Translations under genes and position numbers: made by a program
NCBI RefSeq assembly: GCF_010500815.1
Contig: NZ_JAAAMG010000011.1
Coordinates: 1-64,000 of the forward strand
Reading direction: 5' to 3'
DNA length: 64,000 nucleotides
Source of the DNA: Jiella pacifica
GTDB taxonomy: Bacteria > Pseudomonadota > Alphaproteobacteria > Rhizobiales > Rhizobiaceae
The notes under the pieces: model-generated
Database searches by the model: none
Told to the model about the DNA's origin: nothing
The model's input: only the letters and a program-made list of their open reading frames with translations
Shown: positions 35,810 through 45,214 of the stretch, one piece after another
How positions within the stretch are numbered: the stretch's first letter is position 1
Layout: each line of letters starts with the position of its first letter

Positions 35810-36171
35810 GCGCTCGCCACCGTCCGGACCTCGGCGAGAAGCTGATCCGGCTGTAAGGGCTTCACCATCCGCCCGGTGGCGCCTGCTTGCTTGGCCTGTT
35901 CTTTGACCGCGGCGCTCGGGTCCGTCGTGAGAAAAACGATGGGCACACCGCTTGCCGTCTCGGCGCGGTACTTCCGGATGAAGGTCAGTCCGTCCATGAC
36001 CGGCATGTTCAGGTCGATGGCGACGGCGTGGACCTTGTTTGCAAGCGCCTTGGTCAGCGCCTCGGACCCGTCAGCGGCTTCGAGACCCTGGCAGCCGGCG
36101 CTTTTCAGCGTCAGCCCGACGACCTGCCGTGCCGAGGGCGAGTCGTCGATCATGAGAATGCTCTTGGGCAT
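35806..36171 (-). CDS. cheY: CheY-like response regulator
   Basis: A 121-residue stand-alone receiver domain: acidic pair D9-D10 (LMIDDSPSARQ), phospho-acceptor D53 (AIDLNMPVMDG), T82/T83 (FLTTDPS) and K104 (GRMVKPLQPDQ). It is the first gene of the operon and the likely output of CheA. ATG 36171 has AAAGG 7 bases upstream. No flagellar or pilus gene is in the window, so whether it acts on a motor cannot be told. Confidence 0.93.
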   Translation of the reverse strand: MPKSILMIDDSPSARQVVGLTLKSAGCQGLEAADGSEALTKALANKVHAVAIDLNMPVMDGLTFIRKYRAETASGVPIVFLTTDPSAAVKEQAKQAGATGRMVKPLQPDQLLAEVRTVASA

Positions 36172-36292
36172 GCTTGGCCTTTCGATGAGGGAGGGAAACA
36201 TGCCACTGCTTCGTGCATGCAGATGCCCCTTTGGTGTCCCCAAAGGGATAAGCAGTAGAATCGGAAGTGAAGCAGACAGTCAGCAAGACGGG

Positions 36293-36315
36293 ATAGATCG
36301 ACGAATGCGATCTAT
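36293..36315. promoter_or_regulatory. Inverted repeat upstream of the che operon
   Basis: ATAGATCG (36293-36300) and its exact complement CGATCTAT (36308-36315) are separated by 7 bases, 122 bases before the cheY start codon. The position and symmetry suit an operator for a dimeric regulator of the operon. Confidence 0.4.
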
Positions 36316-36570
36316 TTTCAGTGACAATTTACCGTTGAGCCGATTAACACATCATGAAACGACATCTTCGAGCCGATAAATCTAAATTCGTGAATTAATG
36401 TATTTATGAAAGACAAACTATATGTACTTTTTGCTTTACATATCGAATTTCGATGCATGGAACGCAATCGAACTGTCCGCCCGTTCATTTCGAGCCGGCT
36501 GAGAAAAAGGGCTGTTCGTAGGCGCTCCGAACGCGGCCGCAACGCGCTGCCCGCGCACGCAACCTTCGAT

Positions 36571-36693
36571 CGCAACCACCGCGTCTTCTCGAACGTGAAG
36601 CGCTGGGCGCTCGGCACCTTCCACGGCTTCCGCGAGAAGCACATGGACGCCTCCCTTGACGCGTTCGTCTTCCGCTGGAACCGAAGGCGCTCG
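36571..36693 (+). pseudogene. IS1595-family transposase remnant
   Basis: One frame encodes NHRVFSNVKRWALGTFHG followed by REKHMDASLDAFVFRWNRRRS, which matches the C-terminal end of IS1595 (ISXO2-type DDE) transposases, where H-S-N-LKRW-GTYHG-R-KHL-YLDEF-FRWNRR is conserved. The upstream catalytic part and the final residues are missing, and the flanking frame is not recognisable, so this is a decayed fragment. It marks a former insertion between the che operon and the cupin gene. Confidence 0.8.
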
Positions 36694-36951
36694 CTCCTGT
36701 CGGTGTCTATCAGCGCGGGGTTTCGGCGCCGATCGGCGTGATGGTCGTCGAACATTTTGAGGCTGGCAGGGTCGACATGCGCCGCCGATTGACACTCGAA
36801 CGGAAGCCTTGAGAGGCTAAGCGCGGCAGCCGGGGCGGAGCGTTGCGGCAAGGGGAAAGGACGCGCCCTCTTCCGGAACGATGCGCAAGGCTTTTGCCGA
36901 AGCTCGCTTGGGGATACGATCAGCGCGTTACCGCCCGACGAGGAGGCCTCG

Positions 36952-37437
36952 ATGACCGACCACAGCCACGCCGACGAACCCCGCTGGAAACACGATGGCG
37001 TGCGCGTCATCAAGGGGGACAAGCTGGACGCCAACACCGCCCAGACCCCGGGCATGTTCCGCCAGGCGGCGATCAACCACGCCCGGGTCGGCGCCCAGAA
37101 GATCTGGGCCGGGACGGTGACGATCGCGCCGGACGCCAAGACCGGCGTGCACCATCACGGCGAGCTGGAAAGCGTCATCTTCGTCCTGCGCGGCAAGGCC
37201 CGGATGCGCTGGGGCGAGCGGCTGGAATTCGTCGCCGAGGCGGAGCCCGGCGACTTCATCTTCGTGCCGCCCTTCGTGCCCCATCAGGAGATCAACGCCG
37301 ATCCCGGCGCGCCGCTCGAATGCGTGCTGGTGCGCTCCGACAACGAGGCGGTGGTGGTCAACATCACCGATGTCGATCCGGTCGAAAAGCCCGAGGCGGT
37401 CTATTGGGTCGATCCGATCCACAAGCATCCGGAGTGA
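36952..37437 (+). CDS. Cupin domain protein
   Basis: The 161-residue protein is a single cupin. Motif 1 is seen in TGVHHHGELESVIFVLRG and motif 2 in GDFIFVPPFVPHQEIN; the HHH...E and later H residues can bind a metal. Cupins of this kind are small isomerases, dioxygenases or sensors; the substrate is not evident. GAGGAGG is 5 bases before the ATG. It seems to be a single-gene unit. Confidence 0.85.
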   Translation: MTDHSHADEPRWKHDGVRVIKGDKLDANTAQTPGMFRQAAINHARVGAQKIWAGTVTIAPDAKTGVHHHGELESVIFVLRGKARMRWGERLEFVAEAEPGDFIFVPPFVPHQEINADPGAPLECVLVRSDNEAVVVNITDVDPVEKPEAVYWVDPIHKHPE

Positions 37438-37485
37438 GCGATCAGCCGCCCTCGGAGCCGTCCCTCAACCCGTTCGTGACCTAAG

Positions 37486-37956
37486 TCATGCCGGGTCGAT
37501 CGTATCACGAAACGTCTCGATTTCGCTCTCCAGCCGATCCGCAAGCCTCCGACCTGCGGCCACTGCGTTGCCCGCATCCGAGACCCTGAAATTGTTGTAG
37601 TTCTTTCGGGCAACATGGCGGAACCTGCGCGTTTCATCGATCGCCTCGGCGAGATCCGCCGTGATGATCGCCGGCCGCCGCCCGGGAAACTCGCGAGCCA
37701 CGCGCCTGATGAGATCAGCGTGATAGCTCGGCCCCGAAGGCTTCTCCTCGCTCAGAATATCGAGGATGCGCTCCAGAGCGCCTTCGAGCGAGGTGTGGCC
37801 GGACTGCATGGCCTGCAAGAAGGCCATGCGATTGCGATAAGGGTCGAAGCCGTTTCCCTCGAGGTTCCCGGCCTCGTAGAGCCTGCACGCCATGTTGAAA
37901 TGATGCGCCGCGCTTCGGATGTCGTCCGATACGTCGAGCCAGCGCGCATCCCTCAT
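37486..37956 (-). CDS. HepT-like HEPN toxin (altered motif)
   Basis: The 156-residue helical protein has the layout of HepT-like RNase/toxin partners of MNT antitoxins: DVSDDIRSAAHHF at the start, a long middle with GHTSLEGALERIL, and the end helix LAEAIDETRRFRHVARKNYNNF. HEPN toxins carry an R-x4-6-H motif, often R-x4-H-x-Y; here the matching residues are R113, K118 and Y120, so the His is Lys. Activity may therefore be lost or altered. The start overlaps the MNT gene stop as ATGA, a typical translational coupling. The family is inferred from motifs and context. Confidence 0.68.
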   Translation of the reverse strand: MRDARWLDVSDDIRSAAHHFNMACRLYEAGNLEGNGFDPYRNRMAFLQAMQSGHTSLEGALERILDILSEEKPSGPSYHADLIRRVAREFPGRRPAIITADLAEAIDETRRFRHVARKNYNNFRVSDAGNAVAAGRRLADRLESEIETFRDTIDPA

Positions 37957-38279
37957 GAGACCACCGTTCCTTCCGCCTCGATTCGCGAACGGAACCTGCC
38001 CTCCGTCATCGATAGAGGAAGGATGTCGCAAGGCAGCCGATGGCGATTGCAGGCCGCTTCGGCGAGACGCCACGCCTCCCCTTCGGCCGCAGATGGAAAA
38101 TCGAGAATGAGGTCGACGTCGCTGTCATAGCGCATTGCCCCCCGTGCCGCCGATCCGTACAGAATGTATCGACCGCCAAGACGCCGGGCATGGTCGCCCA
38201 GTTCCGCGACAACCGCGGCAACCGCCACTGATCGGCGCGCCGCTTCCTCGCTCTTTCGCTCCGCAACGGTGACGATCAT
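37953..38279 (-). CDS. MntA-like minimal nucleotidyltransferase antitoxin
   Basis: The 108-residue protein has the minimal nucleotidyltransferase motif YGSAARGAMRYDSDVDLILDF (G42-S43, D54, D56), the same GS-x-ARG-xn-SD-x-D signature found in MntA antitoxins, which neutralise HepT by adding AMP to it. GAGG is 6 bases before the ATG. It precedes and overlaps the HepT-like gene, which is the normal order in many MNT/HEPN modules. The module is next to IS remains, consistent with mobility. Confidence 0.8.
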   Translation of the reverse strand: MIVTVAERKSEEAARRSVAVAAVVAELGDHARRLGGRYILYGSAARGAMRYDSDVDLILDFPSAAEGEAWRLAEAACNRHRLPCDILPLSMTEGRFRSRIEAEGTVVS

Positions 38280-38354
38280 CCGCGACCTCTTCTGCCGTCG
38301 ATCTCAGGGCGGCTCCTATAAATAAGCCCAGCACCGTGGAAGCGCCACCATCCC

Positions 38355-39371
38355 TCACCGCCAGCCCATCGCCGGCGCGACATGCGTCAGGATCGCCTCG
38401 ATCACATGGGCGTTGTAGGCGACGCCGAGTTGGTTCGGCACGGTCAGGAGCAGCGTGTCGGCCTCGGCGATTGCCTCGTCGCCTTTCAGCTCCTCGACAA
38501 GCCTGTCGGGCTCTGCAGCGTAGGAGCGCCCGAAGATCGCCCGCATATTGTCGATGACGCCGATCTGGTCGCCATCCTTGCCGCGGCCGAAATAGGCCCG
38601 GTCCTCGTTGCTCACCAGTGGGAAGATCGAGCGCGAGACCGAGACGCGCGGCTCGCGCTGATGGCCGGCCGCCGCGAAGGCCTCGCGGTAGCGGCGGATC
38701 TGTTTCGCCTGCTGGACGTGGAACGGCTCGCCGGTCTCGTCCTCCTTCAGGGTCGAACTCTGCAGATTCATGCCCCGCTCAGCCGCCCAGACTGCCGTGG
38801 CGTTGGAGGCCGAGCCCCACCAGATCCGCTCGCGCAGCCCTTCCGAATAGGGCTCGATGCGCAGGAGCCCCGGCGGGTTGGGAAACATCGGCCGCGGGCT
38901 CGGCTTGGCGAAGCCCTCGCCCTTCAGGACGTCGAGGAACACCTCGGCATGCCGCCGTCCCATGTCGGCGTCGCTCTCGCCTTCGGCGGGCGCATAGCCG
39001 AAATGGCGCCAGCCCTCGATCACCTGCTCGGGCGAGCCGCGCGAGATGCCGAGTTGCAGCCGCCCGCCGGAGATGAGGTCCGCCGCGCCCGCGTCCTCGG
39101 CCATGTAGAGCGGGTTTTCGTAGCGCATGTCGATGACGCCGGTGCCGATCTCGATGCGGCTCGTCTTCGCGCCGACGGCGGCGAGCAGCGGAAACGGCGA
39201 TGCCAGCTGGCGGGCGAAATGGTGGACGCGAAAATAGGCGCCGTCGGCGCCGAGTTCCTCGGCCGCGACGGCGAGATCGATCGACTGCAGCAGCGTGTCG
39301 GCGGCCGACTGCGTCCCCGATCGCGGCGACGGCGTCCAATGCCCGAAGGAGAGAAAGCCGATCTTCTTCAT
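38355..39371 (-). CDS. LLM class flavin-dependent oxidoreductase
   Basis: A 338-residue bacterial luciferase-like monooxygenase: TIM-barrel start [34 protein letters not shown] and [18 protein letters not shown] are characteristic of this F420/FMN enzyme group. The substrate is unknown. The ATG at 39371 has GGGGA about 8 bases upstream; the longer frame runs into the gap antisense to the SulP leader and was not used. Confidence 0.88.
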   Translation of the reverse strand: MKKIGFLSFGHWTPSPRSGTQSAADTLLQSIDLAVAAEELGADGAYFRVHHFARQLASPFPLLAAVGAKTSRIEIGTGVIDMRYENPLYMAEDAGAADLISGGRLQLGISRGSPEQVIEGWRHFGYAPAEGESDADMGRRHAEVFLDVLKGEGFAKPSPRPMFPNPPGLLRIEPYSEGLRERIWWGSASNATAVWAAERGMNLQSSTLKEDETGEPFHVQQAKQIRRYREAFAAAGHQREPRVSVSRSIFPLVSNEDRAYFGRGKDGDQIGVIDNMRAIFGRSYAAEPDRLVEELKGDEAIAEADTLLLTVPNQLGVAYNAHVIEAILTHVAPAMGWR

Positions 39372-39671
39372 GGTGATGGTCCCCAATGCGTCTTCGCAGA
39401 AGTCTTCGGATCGATGCAGGACTTCGGACTGCCGGGCGCCGGCGTCAAGCAGGTCGGGGCGTGCCGGATGGTGACGGCCTGTTCGCCGATTGCGCCGAAT
39501 GGCGGCGGTAAAGTCTGCGCCCTTGATCTCGCAGCTGCGAAATGGCATCAGCAGCTGACGCAAGGACCCATTCGATTGGGTGGCTACGCCGGGCGCCCAT
39601 CCCCCGGCCAACTCCAGACCGCCTCGTCCCATCCGATGGGCGATCCGATTTTCCCGCGTGATCATAAAAAC
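39372..39671. other. Divergent gap between LLM oxidoreductase and sulP
   Basis: A 300-base non-coding stretch. I saw no convincing promoter pair, operator symmetry or structured RNA in it. Confidence 0.35.
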
Positions 39672-41153
39672 ATGAACCTTGAAACACTCCGCCACGAGTG
39701 GTTCGGCAACGTGCGTGGAGACCTGCTCTCCGGCCTCGTCGTCGCCCTCGCGCTGATTCCCGAAGCCATCGCCTTTTCCATCATCGCCGGCGTCGATCCG
39801 AAGATCGGCCTCTACGCGTCCTTCTCGATCGCCGTCCTCATCGCCTTCGTCGGCGGCCGGCCCGGCATGATTTCCGCCGCGACGGCAGCGACCGCCGTGC
39901 TGATGGTCACGCTGGTGCGCGAGCACGGCCTCCAATATCTCCTCGCGGCTACGGTGCTCGCCGGGCTTCTGCAGATCGCCGCCGGGTTCCTGAAGCTCGG
40001 CAACGCCATGCAGTTCGTCTCGCGCTCGGTGATGACGGGCTTCGTCAACGCCCTGGCGATCCTGATCTTCATGGCGCAGGTGCCCGAACTGATCGGCGTG
40101 CCGTCGATGACCTATGTGATGGTCGCCCTCGGCCTTGCCATCATCTACCTCTTTCCGCGCATCACCACGGCCGTTCCCTCGCCGCTGATCGCCATCCTCG
40201 TCGTCACGGCGATCTCGCTCGCCTTCGGCATGGATCTGCGGGTCGTCGGCGACATGGGCGAGCTACCCTCGGAACTGCCGGTGTTCCTGCTGCCCGACGT
40301 GCCGTTCAACCTCGAGACGCTGTTGATCATCCTGCCCTATTCAGCGGGCGTCGCTGCGGTTGGCCTGTTGGAATCCCTGATGACGGCGCAGATCGTCGAC
40401 GATCTGACCGACACCGGGTCCGACAAGAACCGCGAATGTGTCGGCCAAGGCATCGCCAACACCGTTACCGGCTTCTTCGGCGGCATGGCCGGCTGCGCGA
40501 TGATCGGCCAGTCGATGATCAACGTGAAGTCCGGCGGGCGCGGGCGTCTGTCGACCTTCGCCGCCGGCATCTTCCTGTTGTTCCTCATTCTCGTCCTCGG
40601 CGATTTCGTCGCCATCATCCCGATGGCGGCGCTCGTCGCGGTGATGATCATGGTGTCGATCGGCACCTTCTCCTGGTCGTCGATCGTCAATCTGCGCAGC
40701 AATCCCCGCCGCTCGTCGGTCGTCATGCTGGCGACGGTGGTGACGGTGGTCTGGACGCACAATCTGGCGATCGGCGTCCTCGTCGGCGTCATGCTGTCGG
40801 GTGTCTTCTTCGCCTCGAAGGTGGCGCAGATCTTCCGGGTCACCTCGACGCTCTCCGAGGACGGGCTGACCCGGACCTACCGCGTCGAAGGCCAGGTCTT
40901 CTTTGCCTCATCGGACAGGTTCGCCTCGGCCTTCGACTTCAAGGAAGCGGTCGAAAAGGTCGTCATCGACGTCACGTCGGCCCATATCTGGGATCTGTCG
41001 GGGGTCGCGGCGCTCGATCGAGCCGTGCTGAAGTTCCGCCGCGAGGGCGCCGAAGTGGAGCTGAAGGGTCTCAACGAGGCGAGCGCGACGATCGTCGACC
41101 GGCTGGCGATCCACGACAAGCCGGGCGCGCTCGACCAGCTCTCGGCGCATTAG
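39672..41153 (+). CDS. SulP family anion transporter
   Basis: The 493-residue protein has about 12-14 hydrophobic segments of the SulP fold, starting [26 protein letters not shown], with the conserved [15 protein letters not shown] region, and a C-terminal STAS-like domain (about 400-493, [20 protein letters not shown]). SulP members carry sulfate, bicarbonate or other anions. No clear ribosome site precedes the ATG. The downstream universal stress gene begins 10 bases after the stop, a pairing seen in several bacteria. Confidence 0.92.
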   Translation: MNLETLRHEWFGNVRGDLLSGLVVALALIPEAIAFSIIAGVDPKIGLYASFSIAVLIAFVGGRPGMISAATAATAVLMVTLVREHGLQYLLAATVLAGLLQIAAGFLKLGNAMQFVSRSVMTGFVNALAILIFMAQVPELIGVPSMTYVMVALGLAIIYLFPRITTAVPSPLIAILVVTAISLAFGMDLRVVGDMGELPSELPVFLLPDVPFNLETLLIILPYSAGVAAVGLLESLMTAQIVDDLTDTGSDKNRECVGQGIANTVTGFFGGMAGCAMIGQSMINVKSGGRGRLSTFAAGIFLLFLILVLGDFVAIIPMAALVAVMIMVSIGTFSWSSIVNLRSNPRRSSVVMLATVVTVVWTHNLAIGVLVGVMLSGVFFASKVAQIFRVTSTLSEDGLTRTYRVEGQVFFASSDRFASAFDFKEAVEKVVIDVTSAHIWDLSGVAALDRAVLKFRREGAEVELKGLNEASATIVDRLAIHDKPGALDQLSAH

Positions 41154-41163
41154 GGAGGCGAAG

Positions 41164-42018
41164 ATGACCAGAATTTTGGCCTGCGTGGACGGATCGACCT
41201 ATGCCGAAAGCGTCTGCGATCATGCCGCATGGGCGGCGGAGCGGCTCGGCGTGCCGGTCGATCTCGTCCATGCCCTCGGCCGTCGGGAGACGTCGAGCCG
41301 GGCGATCGATTTTTCCGGCAATCTGGAATTCGGCGAGCGCGAAGCGCTTCTCGCCGAATTGTCGGAGCTCGACGAGAAGAAGTCGAAGGTGTCGGTCCGG
41401 CGCGGCCGGCTGCTGCTCGATCAGGCGGGGGCCCGCGTGAAGGAACGCGGCGCAGCCAAGGTCGAAAAGCATCTGCGCAACGGCGACGTCGCCGATGCGA
41501 TCTCCGACATGGAGGCCGAGGCGCGCCTCGTCGTCATCGGCAAGCGCGGCGAGGCCGCCGATTTCGCCAAGGGCCATCTCGGCTCCAATCTGGAGCGGGT
41601 GATCCGGGCAAGCTCCAAGCCGGTGCTGGTCGCCTCGCGCGCCTTCCGGCCGATCCGGCGCTTCCTGGTGGCCTTCGACGGCGGCCGCAGTTCGGGCACG
41701 ATCGTCGAGAAGCTGGCGGCGAGCCCTCTGCTGACGGGCGTTCCGTGCAAACTCTTCATGGTCGGCGAGCCGACGGGCGACGCCGGCGAGCGCCTTGGCG
41801 AGGCCCAGCGACAGCTCAAGGCGGCCGGCTACGAGGTGACGGTGAAGACGGCGAGCGGCGATGCCGACGAGCGGATCGCCAAGCGCGTCGGTCAGGACGG
41901 GATCGATCTTCTGGTGATGGGCGCCTACGGCCATTCGCGCATCCGCCGGCTCATCGTCGGCAGCACCACGACGCAGATCATCCAGTCCTGCGCCATCCCC
42001 GTTCTAGTCATTCGCTGA
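41164..42018 (+). CDS. Tandem universal stress protein (two UspA domains)
   Basis: The 284-residue protein has two UspA folds. The first begins TRILACVDGSTYAESVCDHAAWAAERL; the second begins FLVAFDGGRSSGTIVEKLA and ends with the ATP-binding GAYGHSRIRRLIVGSTTTQII, while the first domain has a shorter KRGEAADFAKGHLGSNLERV version. The GGAGG site is 6 bases before the ATG. It is translated with the SulP gene and may regulate or protect that transporter. Confidence 0.88.
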   Translation: MTRILACVDGSTYAESVCDHAAWAAERLGVPVDLVHALGRRETSSRAIDFSGNLEFGEREALLAELSELDEKKSKVSVRRGRLLLDQAGARVKERGAAKVEKHLRNGDVADAISDMEAEARLVVIGKRGEAADFAKGHLGSNLERVIRASSKPVLVASRAFRPIRRFLVAFDGGRSSGTIVEKLAASPLLTGVPCKLFMVGEPTGDAGERLGEAQRQLKAAGYEVTVKTASGDADERIAKRVGQDGIDLLVMGAYGHSRIRRLIVGSTTTQIIQSCAIPVLVIR

Positions 42019-42136
42019 GGCGCACGGAGACCTTGCGGCCTCGGTGCGGAGGAACGCCCCGAAGCTGCAGTGCCGTTTCGATTGAGCTTCGGTCACCCCG
42101 CGTGCTAGGGGCGGTTTCCCTTCGAAACCGGCACCC

Positions 42137-42880
42137 ATGACAATCGATATCATCCTCTTTCTCGTCGCCGCGGCCTTCCTCGCCGGCTATGTCGACGCGG
42201 TGGCCGGCGGCGGCGGGCTGATCACCATTCCCGCATTGCTTCTCGCGGGCCTCGACCCGCTGACGGCGCTCGGCACCAACAAGGTGCAGTCGCTGTTCGG
42301 CTCGGGCTCGGCGACGATCGCCTATGCCGCAAAGGGGCACATGAACCTCAGGGAACAGGCGCCGGTGGCCGTCCTGTCCTTTGCCGGCGCGTGTCTCGGC
42401 GCGCTCGGGGCGCGGATCCTGCCGACGGAGATTCTCGAAACCGGCCTGCCCTTCCTCTTGATCGCCGTCGCGCTGTTCTTCGCGCTCAAACCCGGCATGT
42501 CCGACATCGACGCGGAACGGCGCCTCTCGCCGGCAGTCTTCGCCTTCACGCTGGTGCCGCTGATCGGCGCCTATGACGGGCTGTTCGGGCCCGGCACCGG
42601 CTCGTTCTTCATGCTGGCCTTCGTCGCTCTCGCCGGCTACGGCGTCCTCAAGGCGACGGCGCATACGAAGCTCCTCAACTTCGCCTCCAATCTCGGCGGC
42701 TTCGCCGTCTTCGCGCTCGCCGGTTCGGTGATCTGGAAGCTCGGCCTGATGATGGGCGTCGCACAATTCGTCGGCGCAAGGCTCGGCGCGATGACGGCCA
42801 TGCGCTTCGGCGCGAGGTTCATCCGCCCGCTGCTCGTCGTCGTCTGCCTGGCGCTGGCCATCAAGCTCCTCTGGCAGTAG
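42137..42880 (+). CDS. TSUP family (TauE/SafE) membrane transporter
   Basis: The 247-residue protein has about eight hydrophobic helices and the duplicated TauE/SafE motif: [23 protein letters not shown] with [13 protein letters not shown] in the first half and [20 protein letters not shown] with the TKLLNFASN segment in the second. The family exports sulfite or sulfonates. Together with SulP it hints at sulfur-anion traffic, but the two are not clearly in one operon (118-base gap after usp). Confidence 0.87.
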   Translation: MTIDIILFLVAAAFLAGYVDAVAGGGGLITIPALLLAGLDPLTALGTNKVQSLFGSGSATIAYAAKGHMNLREQAPVAVLSFAGACLGALGARILPTEILETGLPFLLIAVALFFALKPGMSDIDAERRLSPAVFAFTLVPLIGAYDGLFGPGTGSFFMLAFVALAGYGVLKATAHTKLLNFASNLGGFAVFALAGSVIWKLGLMMGVAQFVGARLGAMTAMRFGARFIRPLLVVVCLALAIKLLWQ

Positions 42881-42909
42881 GCCGGGGAGCACAGAAGAGG
42901 GAGCGGCCC

Positions 42910-44394
42910 ATGGGCAGGACACCGGCGATCATGCTGCAGGGGACAGGGTCCGACGTCGGCAAGTCGGTGCTCGTCGCCGGCCTCTGCCGGCTGTTTGCTA
43001 ATCGCGGCCTCGCCGTGCGCCCGTTCAAACCGCAGAACATGTCGAACAACGCCGCCGTCGCGATGATCCCCGGCTCGGGGGAATTCGGCGAGATCGGCCG
43101 GGCGCAATGGCTGCAGGCGCTGGCCTGCCGGATCCCGCCGACCACCGACATGAACCCGGTGCTGCTCAAGCCGCAGTCGGAGACCGGCAGCCAGATCGTC
43201 GTGGCCGGCAAGGTGGCGGGCGCCGCCAAGGGCCGCGAATATCAGGCGCTGAAGGCGCGGTTTCTCGACACGGTGCTCGCAAGCTTCGAGCGGCTGTCGG
43301 GCGAGGCCGATCTCGTCGTCGTCGAGGGCGCCGGCTCGGCCGCCGAGATCAACCTGCGCCAGAACGACATCGCCAATATGGGCTTTGCGACGGCCGCGAA
43401 TGTCCCGGTGATCCTCGTCGGCGACATCGACCGCGGCGGCGTCATCGCCTCGCTCGTCGGCACCCACGCGATCCTGCCGGAGAGCGACCGGGCGATGGTG
43501 AAGGCCTATCTGATCAACCGCTTTCGCGGCGACCCGTCGTTGTTCGACGAAGGACTGACCGCGATCACCCGCTTCACCGGCTGGGAAAGTCTCGGCGTCG
43601 TCCCACATCTTGCCGCCGCAGCCCGCCTGCCGGCGGAAGATTCCGTCGCACTGGAGCGGCCCGGTGTTGCCGCCACGAAAACGGCGCGGCTGAAGGTCGC
43701 GGTGCCGGTCATCGGCCGGATCGCCAATTTCGACGATCTCGATCCCCTGAAGGCCGAGCCCGACATCGCGGTCGTCTTCGTGCGTCCCGGCGAGCGGCTG
43801 CCCGAGGGAGCCAAGCTCGTCGTTCTGCCGGGATCGAAGTCGACCATCGGCGACCTTGCAACCCTCAGGGCGAACGGCTGGGACCGCGACATTGCCGCCC
43901 ATGTCGCCCGCGGCGGTCATGTCGTCGGCCTTTGCGGCGGCTACCAGATGCTCGGCAACACGGTGCGGGACCCGGACGGGATCGAGGGCGAGGAGCGCGC
44001 GGCGGAGGGGCTCGGGCTGCTCGACGTCGAGACGGTCATGCAACCGGAAAAGACCGTTCGCCCCGGCCGGGCAACGACGCCGGGCGGACTCTCGCTCGAA
44101 GGCTACGAGATCCATCTGGGCAAGACGAGCGGGCCGGACTGCGCGCGTCCGGTGGCGATCTTGGATGGCGCGCCGGATGGGGCGACGTCGCGTGACGGGC
44201 ACATCTCGGGCACCTATCTCCACGGCCTGTTCGGGGCCGACGAATTCCGCCGGGCGTTCCTCGCGCGGTTCGGGGTCGCCGGCGGGGAGACCGGATACGG
44301 TCAGTCCGTGGAGGCGGCGCTCGACGAGATCGCGGACGCTCTCGAACGGGTCATCGATGTTGAACGGCTGATGGCGATCGCGGCGGGGCGATGA
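42910..44394 (+). CDS. cobQ: Cobyric acid synthase
   Basis: It amidates four carboxylates of adenosylcobyrinic a,c-diamide with glutamine and ATP in cobalamin synthesis. The 494-residue protein has the N-terminal dethiobiotin-synthetase-like domain ([42 protein letters not shown]) and a C-terminal class I glutaminase domain with the Cys in [12 protein letters not shown] and the His in [15 protein letters not shown] is 7 bases before the ATG. It is the only cob gene here, but it supports cofactor supply for nrdJ. Confidence 0.95.
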   Translation: MGRTPAIMLQGTGSDVGKSVLVAGLCRLFANRGLAVRPFKPQNMSNNAAVAMIPGSGEFGEIGRAQWLQALACRIPPTTDMNPVLLKPQSETGSQIVVAGKVAGAAKGREYQALKARFLDTVLASFERLSGEADLVVVEGAGSAAEINLRQNDIANMGFATAANVPVILVGDIDRGGVIASLVGTHAILPESDRAMVKAYLINRFRGDPSLFDEGLTAITRFTGWESLGVVPHLAAAARLPAEDSVALERPGVAATKTARLKVAVPVIGRIANFDDLDPLKAEPDIAVVFVRPGERLPEGAKLVVLPGSKSTIGDLATLRANGWDRDIAAHVARGGHVVGLCGGYQMLGNTVRDPDGIEGEERAAEGLGLLDVETVMQPEKTVRPGRATTPGGLSLEGYEIHLGKTSGPDCARPVAILDGAPDGATSRDGHISGTYLHGLFGADEFRRAFLARFGVAGGETGYGQSVEAALDEIADALERVIDVERLMAIAAGR

Positions 44395-44490
44395 GCGCTG
44401 CATATGTCCGCAGCGGGACGGACCGAGGATATGAAGGCGTCAAAGACGCCCACCCTCGGCCACAATGCATGCTGCAGCCGAATTTCGCCC

Positions 44491-45024
44491 TCAGCCGTGG
44501 AACGCCGTCTTCAAAAGGTCGATCTGCTGGCCGACCGGGTTGTTCGCCTCGGTTCCAGGCTCGTCGGGGCCGCCGGTTCCATAGATTTCCCGGTCGAGCA
44601 TGGCGATGCGCCGTTCGAGCTTGATCGCCCGTTCGACGAGGTCGCGGAAGCGCTCCGGCAGTTGGCCATATTGCGGCGACTCCTTTGCCGAGCCGAGACC
44701 TTCCAGGCGCACCTTGACCTTTTCAGCCTCGACCTGGCTGCGCGACATGTCGCCCTGATTGGCCGCGCGTTGCAGCAGCAGCCATGAGGCGACCTGCATC
44801 AGACGCGTGGTCAATCGCATCGATTCGGCGGCATAGAGCGTCGCACCCGCCCGGTCGAGACGCTTCGCCTCGGCCCGGCCCTCGCCGTCGAGATAGCCGG
44901 CCGTCTCGTCGACCATCGCCATGCCCTCGTTGAAGAGCGGCTGAAACGATCGCGAGAACGCCAGGTGCTCGGCGAGCTTGACGGTCCGGTCGTCTTCACG
45001 CGAATCTGTCATCTGAGGTGCCAT
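44491..45024 (-). CDS. DUF1465 family protein
   Basis: The 177-residue helical protein matches DUF1465, a family almost confined to alphaproteobacteria: FNEGMAMVDETAGYLDGEGR, then YAAESMRLTTRLMQVASWLLLQRA and a C-terminal helix RFRDLVERAIKLERRIAMLD. The role is not established. It is preceded by the palindrome at 45149-45162 and lies downstream of the candidate sRNA on the same strand. Convergent with cobQ (96-base gap). Confidence 0.85.
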   Translation of the reverse strand: MAPQMTDSREDDRTVKLAEHLAFSRSFQPLFNEGMAMVDETAGYLDGEGRAEAKRLDRAGATLYAAESMRLTTRLMQVASWLLLQRAANQGDMSRSQVEAEKVKVRLEGLGSAKESPQYGQLPERFRDLVERAIKLERRIAMLDREIYGTGGPDEPGTEANNPVGQQIDLLKTAFHG

Positions 45025-45148
45025 CGCCTAGCGCCAACTCCTGCCTGCCTGCCGGATGAATCACAACGAAGGCAACATGTAATGCCTTGTCGCCGGGCCA
45101 AAGTGCTGCGGCTTGGCCGCCGAAGCAAGCCATGCCGGTAGCTTTTCC

Positions 45149-45162
45149 TTAACCTCGGTTAA
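45149..45162. promoter_or_regulatory. TTAACC palindrome upstream of DUF1465
   Basis: TTAACCTCGGTTAA is an inverted repeat with a 2-base centre, 125 bases before the DUF1465 start. It resembles a CtrA-type site (two TTAA elements) but the spacing is 6 rather than the usual 7 bases, so a CtrA assignment is only a possibility. Confidence 0.4.
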
Positions 45163-45185
45163 TACCCACAATCCGGGCGCAGGGC

Positions 45186-45214
45186 AAAAAAAAGAGCCGT
45201 TGGAAAACGGCTCT
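45186..45214 (-). terminator. Intrinsic terminator on the minus strand
   Basis: Read on the minus strand this is a 9-bp stem AGAGCCGTT/AACGGCTCT with a TTCC loop followed immediately by eight T residues. It is a textbook rho-independent terminator. The nearest minus-strand gene upstream would be antisense to the quinone oxidoreductase, so it must end an independent short transcript. Confidence 0.88.

Larger units (their letters stand above)
36172..36951. other. Long A+T-rich gap with promoter region and IS debris
   Basis: This 780-base region has no intact gene. Its cheY-proximal part (about 36240-36460) is strikingly A+T-rich and contains an inverted repeat at 36293-36315 and the palindromic AATTCGTGAATT. 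The middle holds an IS1595-type transposase remnant (about 36571-36693). The right part leads to the cupin gene. Confidence 0.6.

Noticed and set aside
36318-37139. A 273-codon minus-strand frame from the che promoter region into the cupin gene
   Set aside because: It is antisense to the cupin gene and to the IS1595 remnant and has no recognisable domain or ribosome site.
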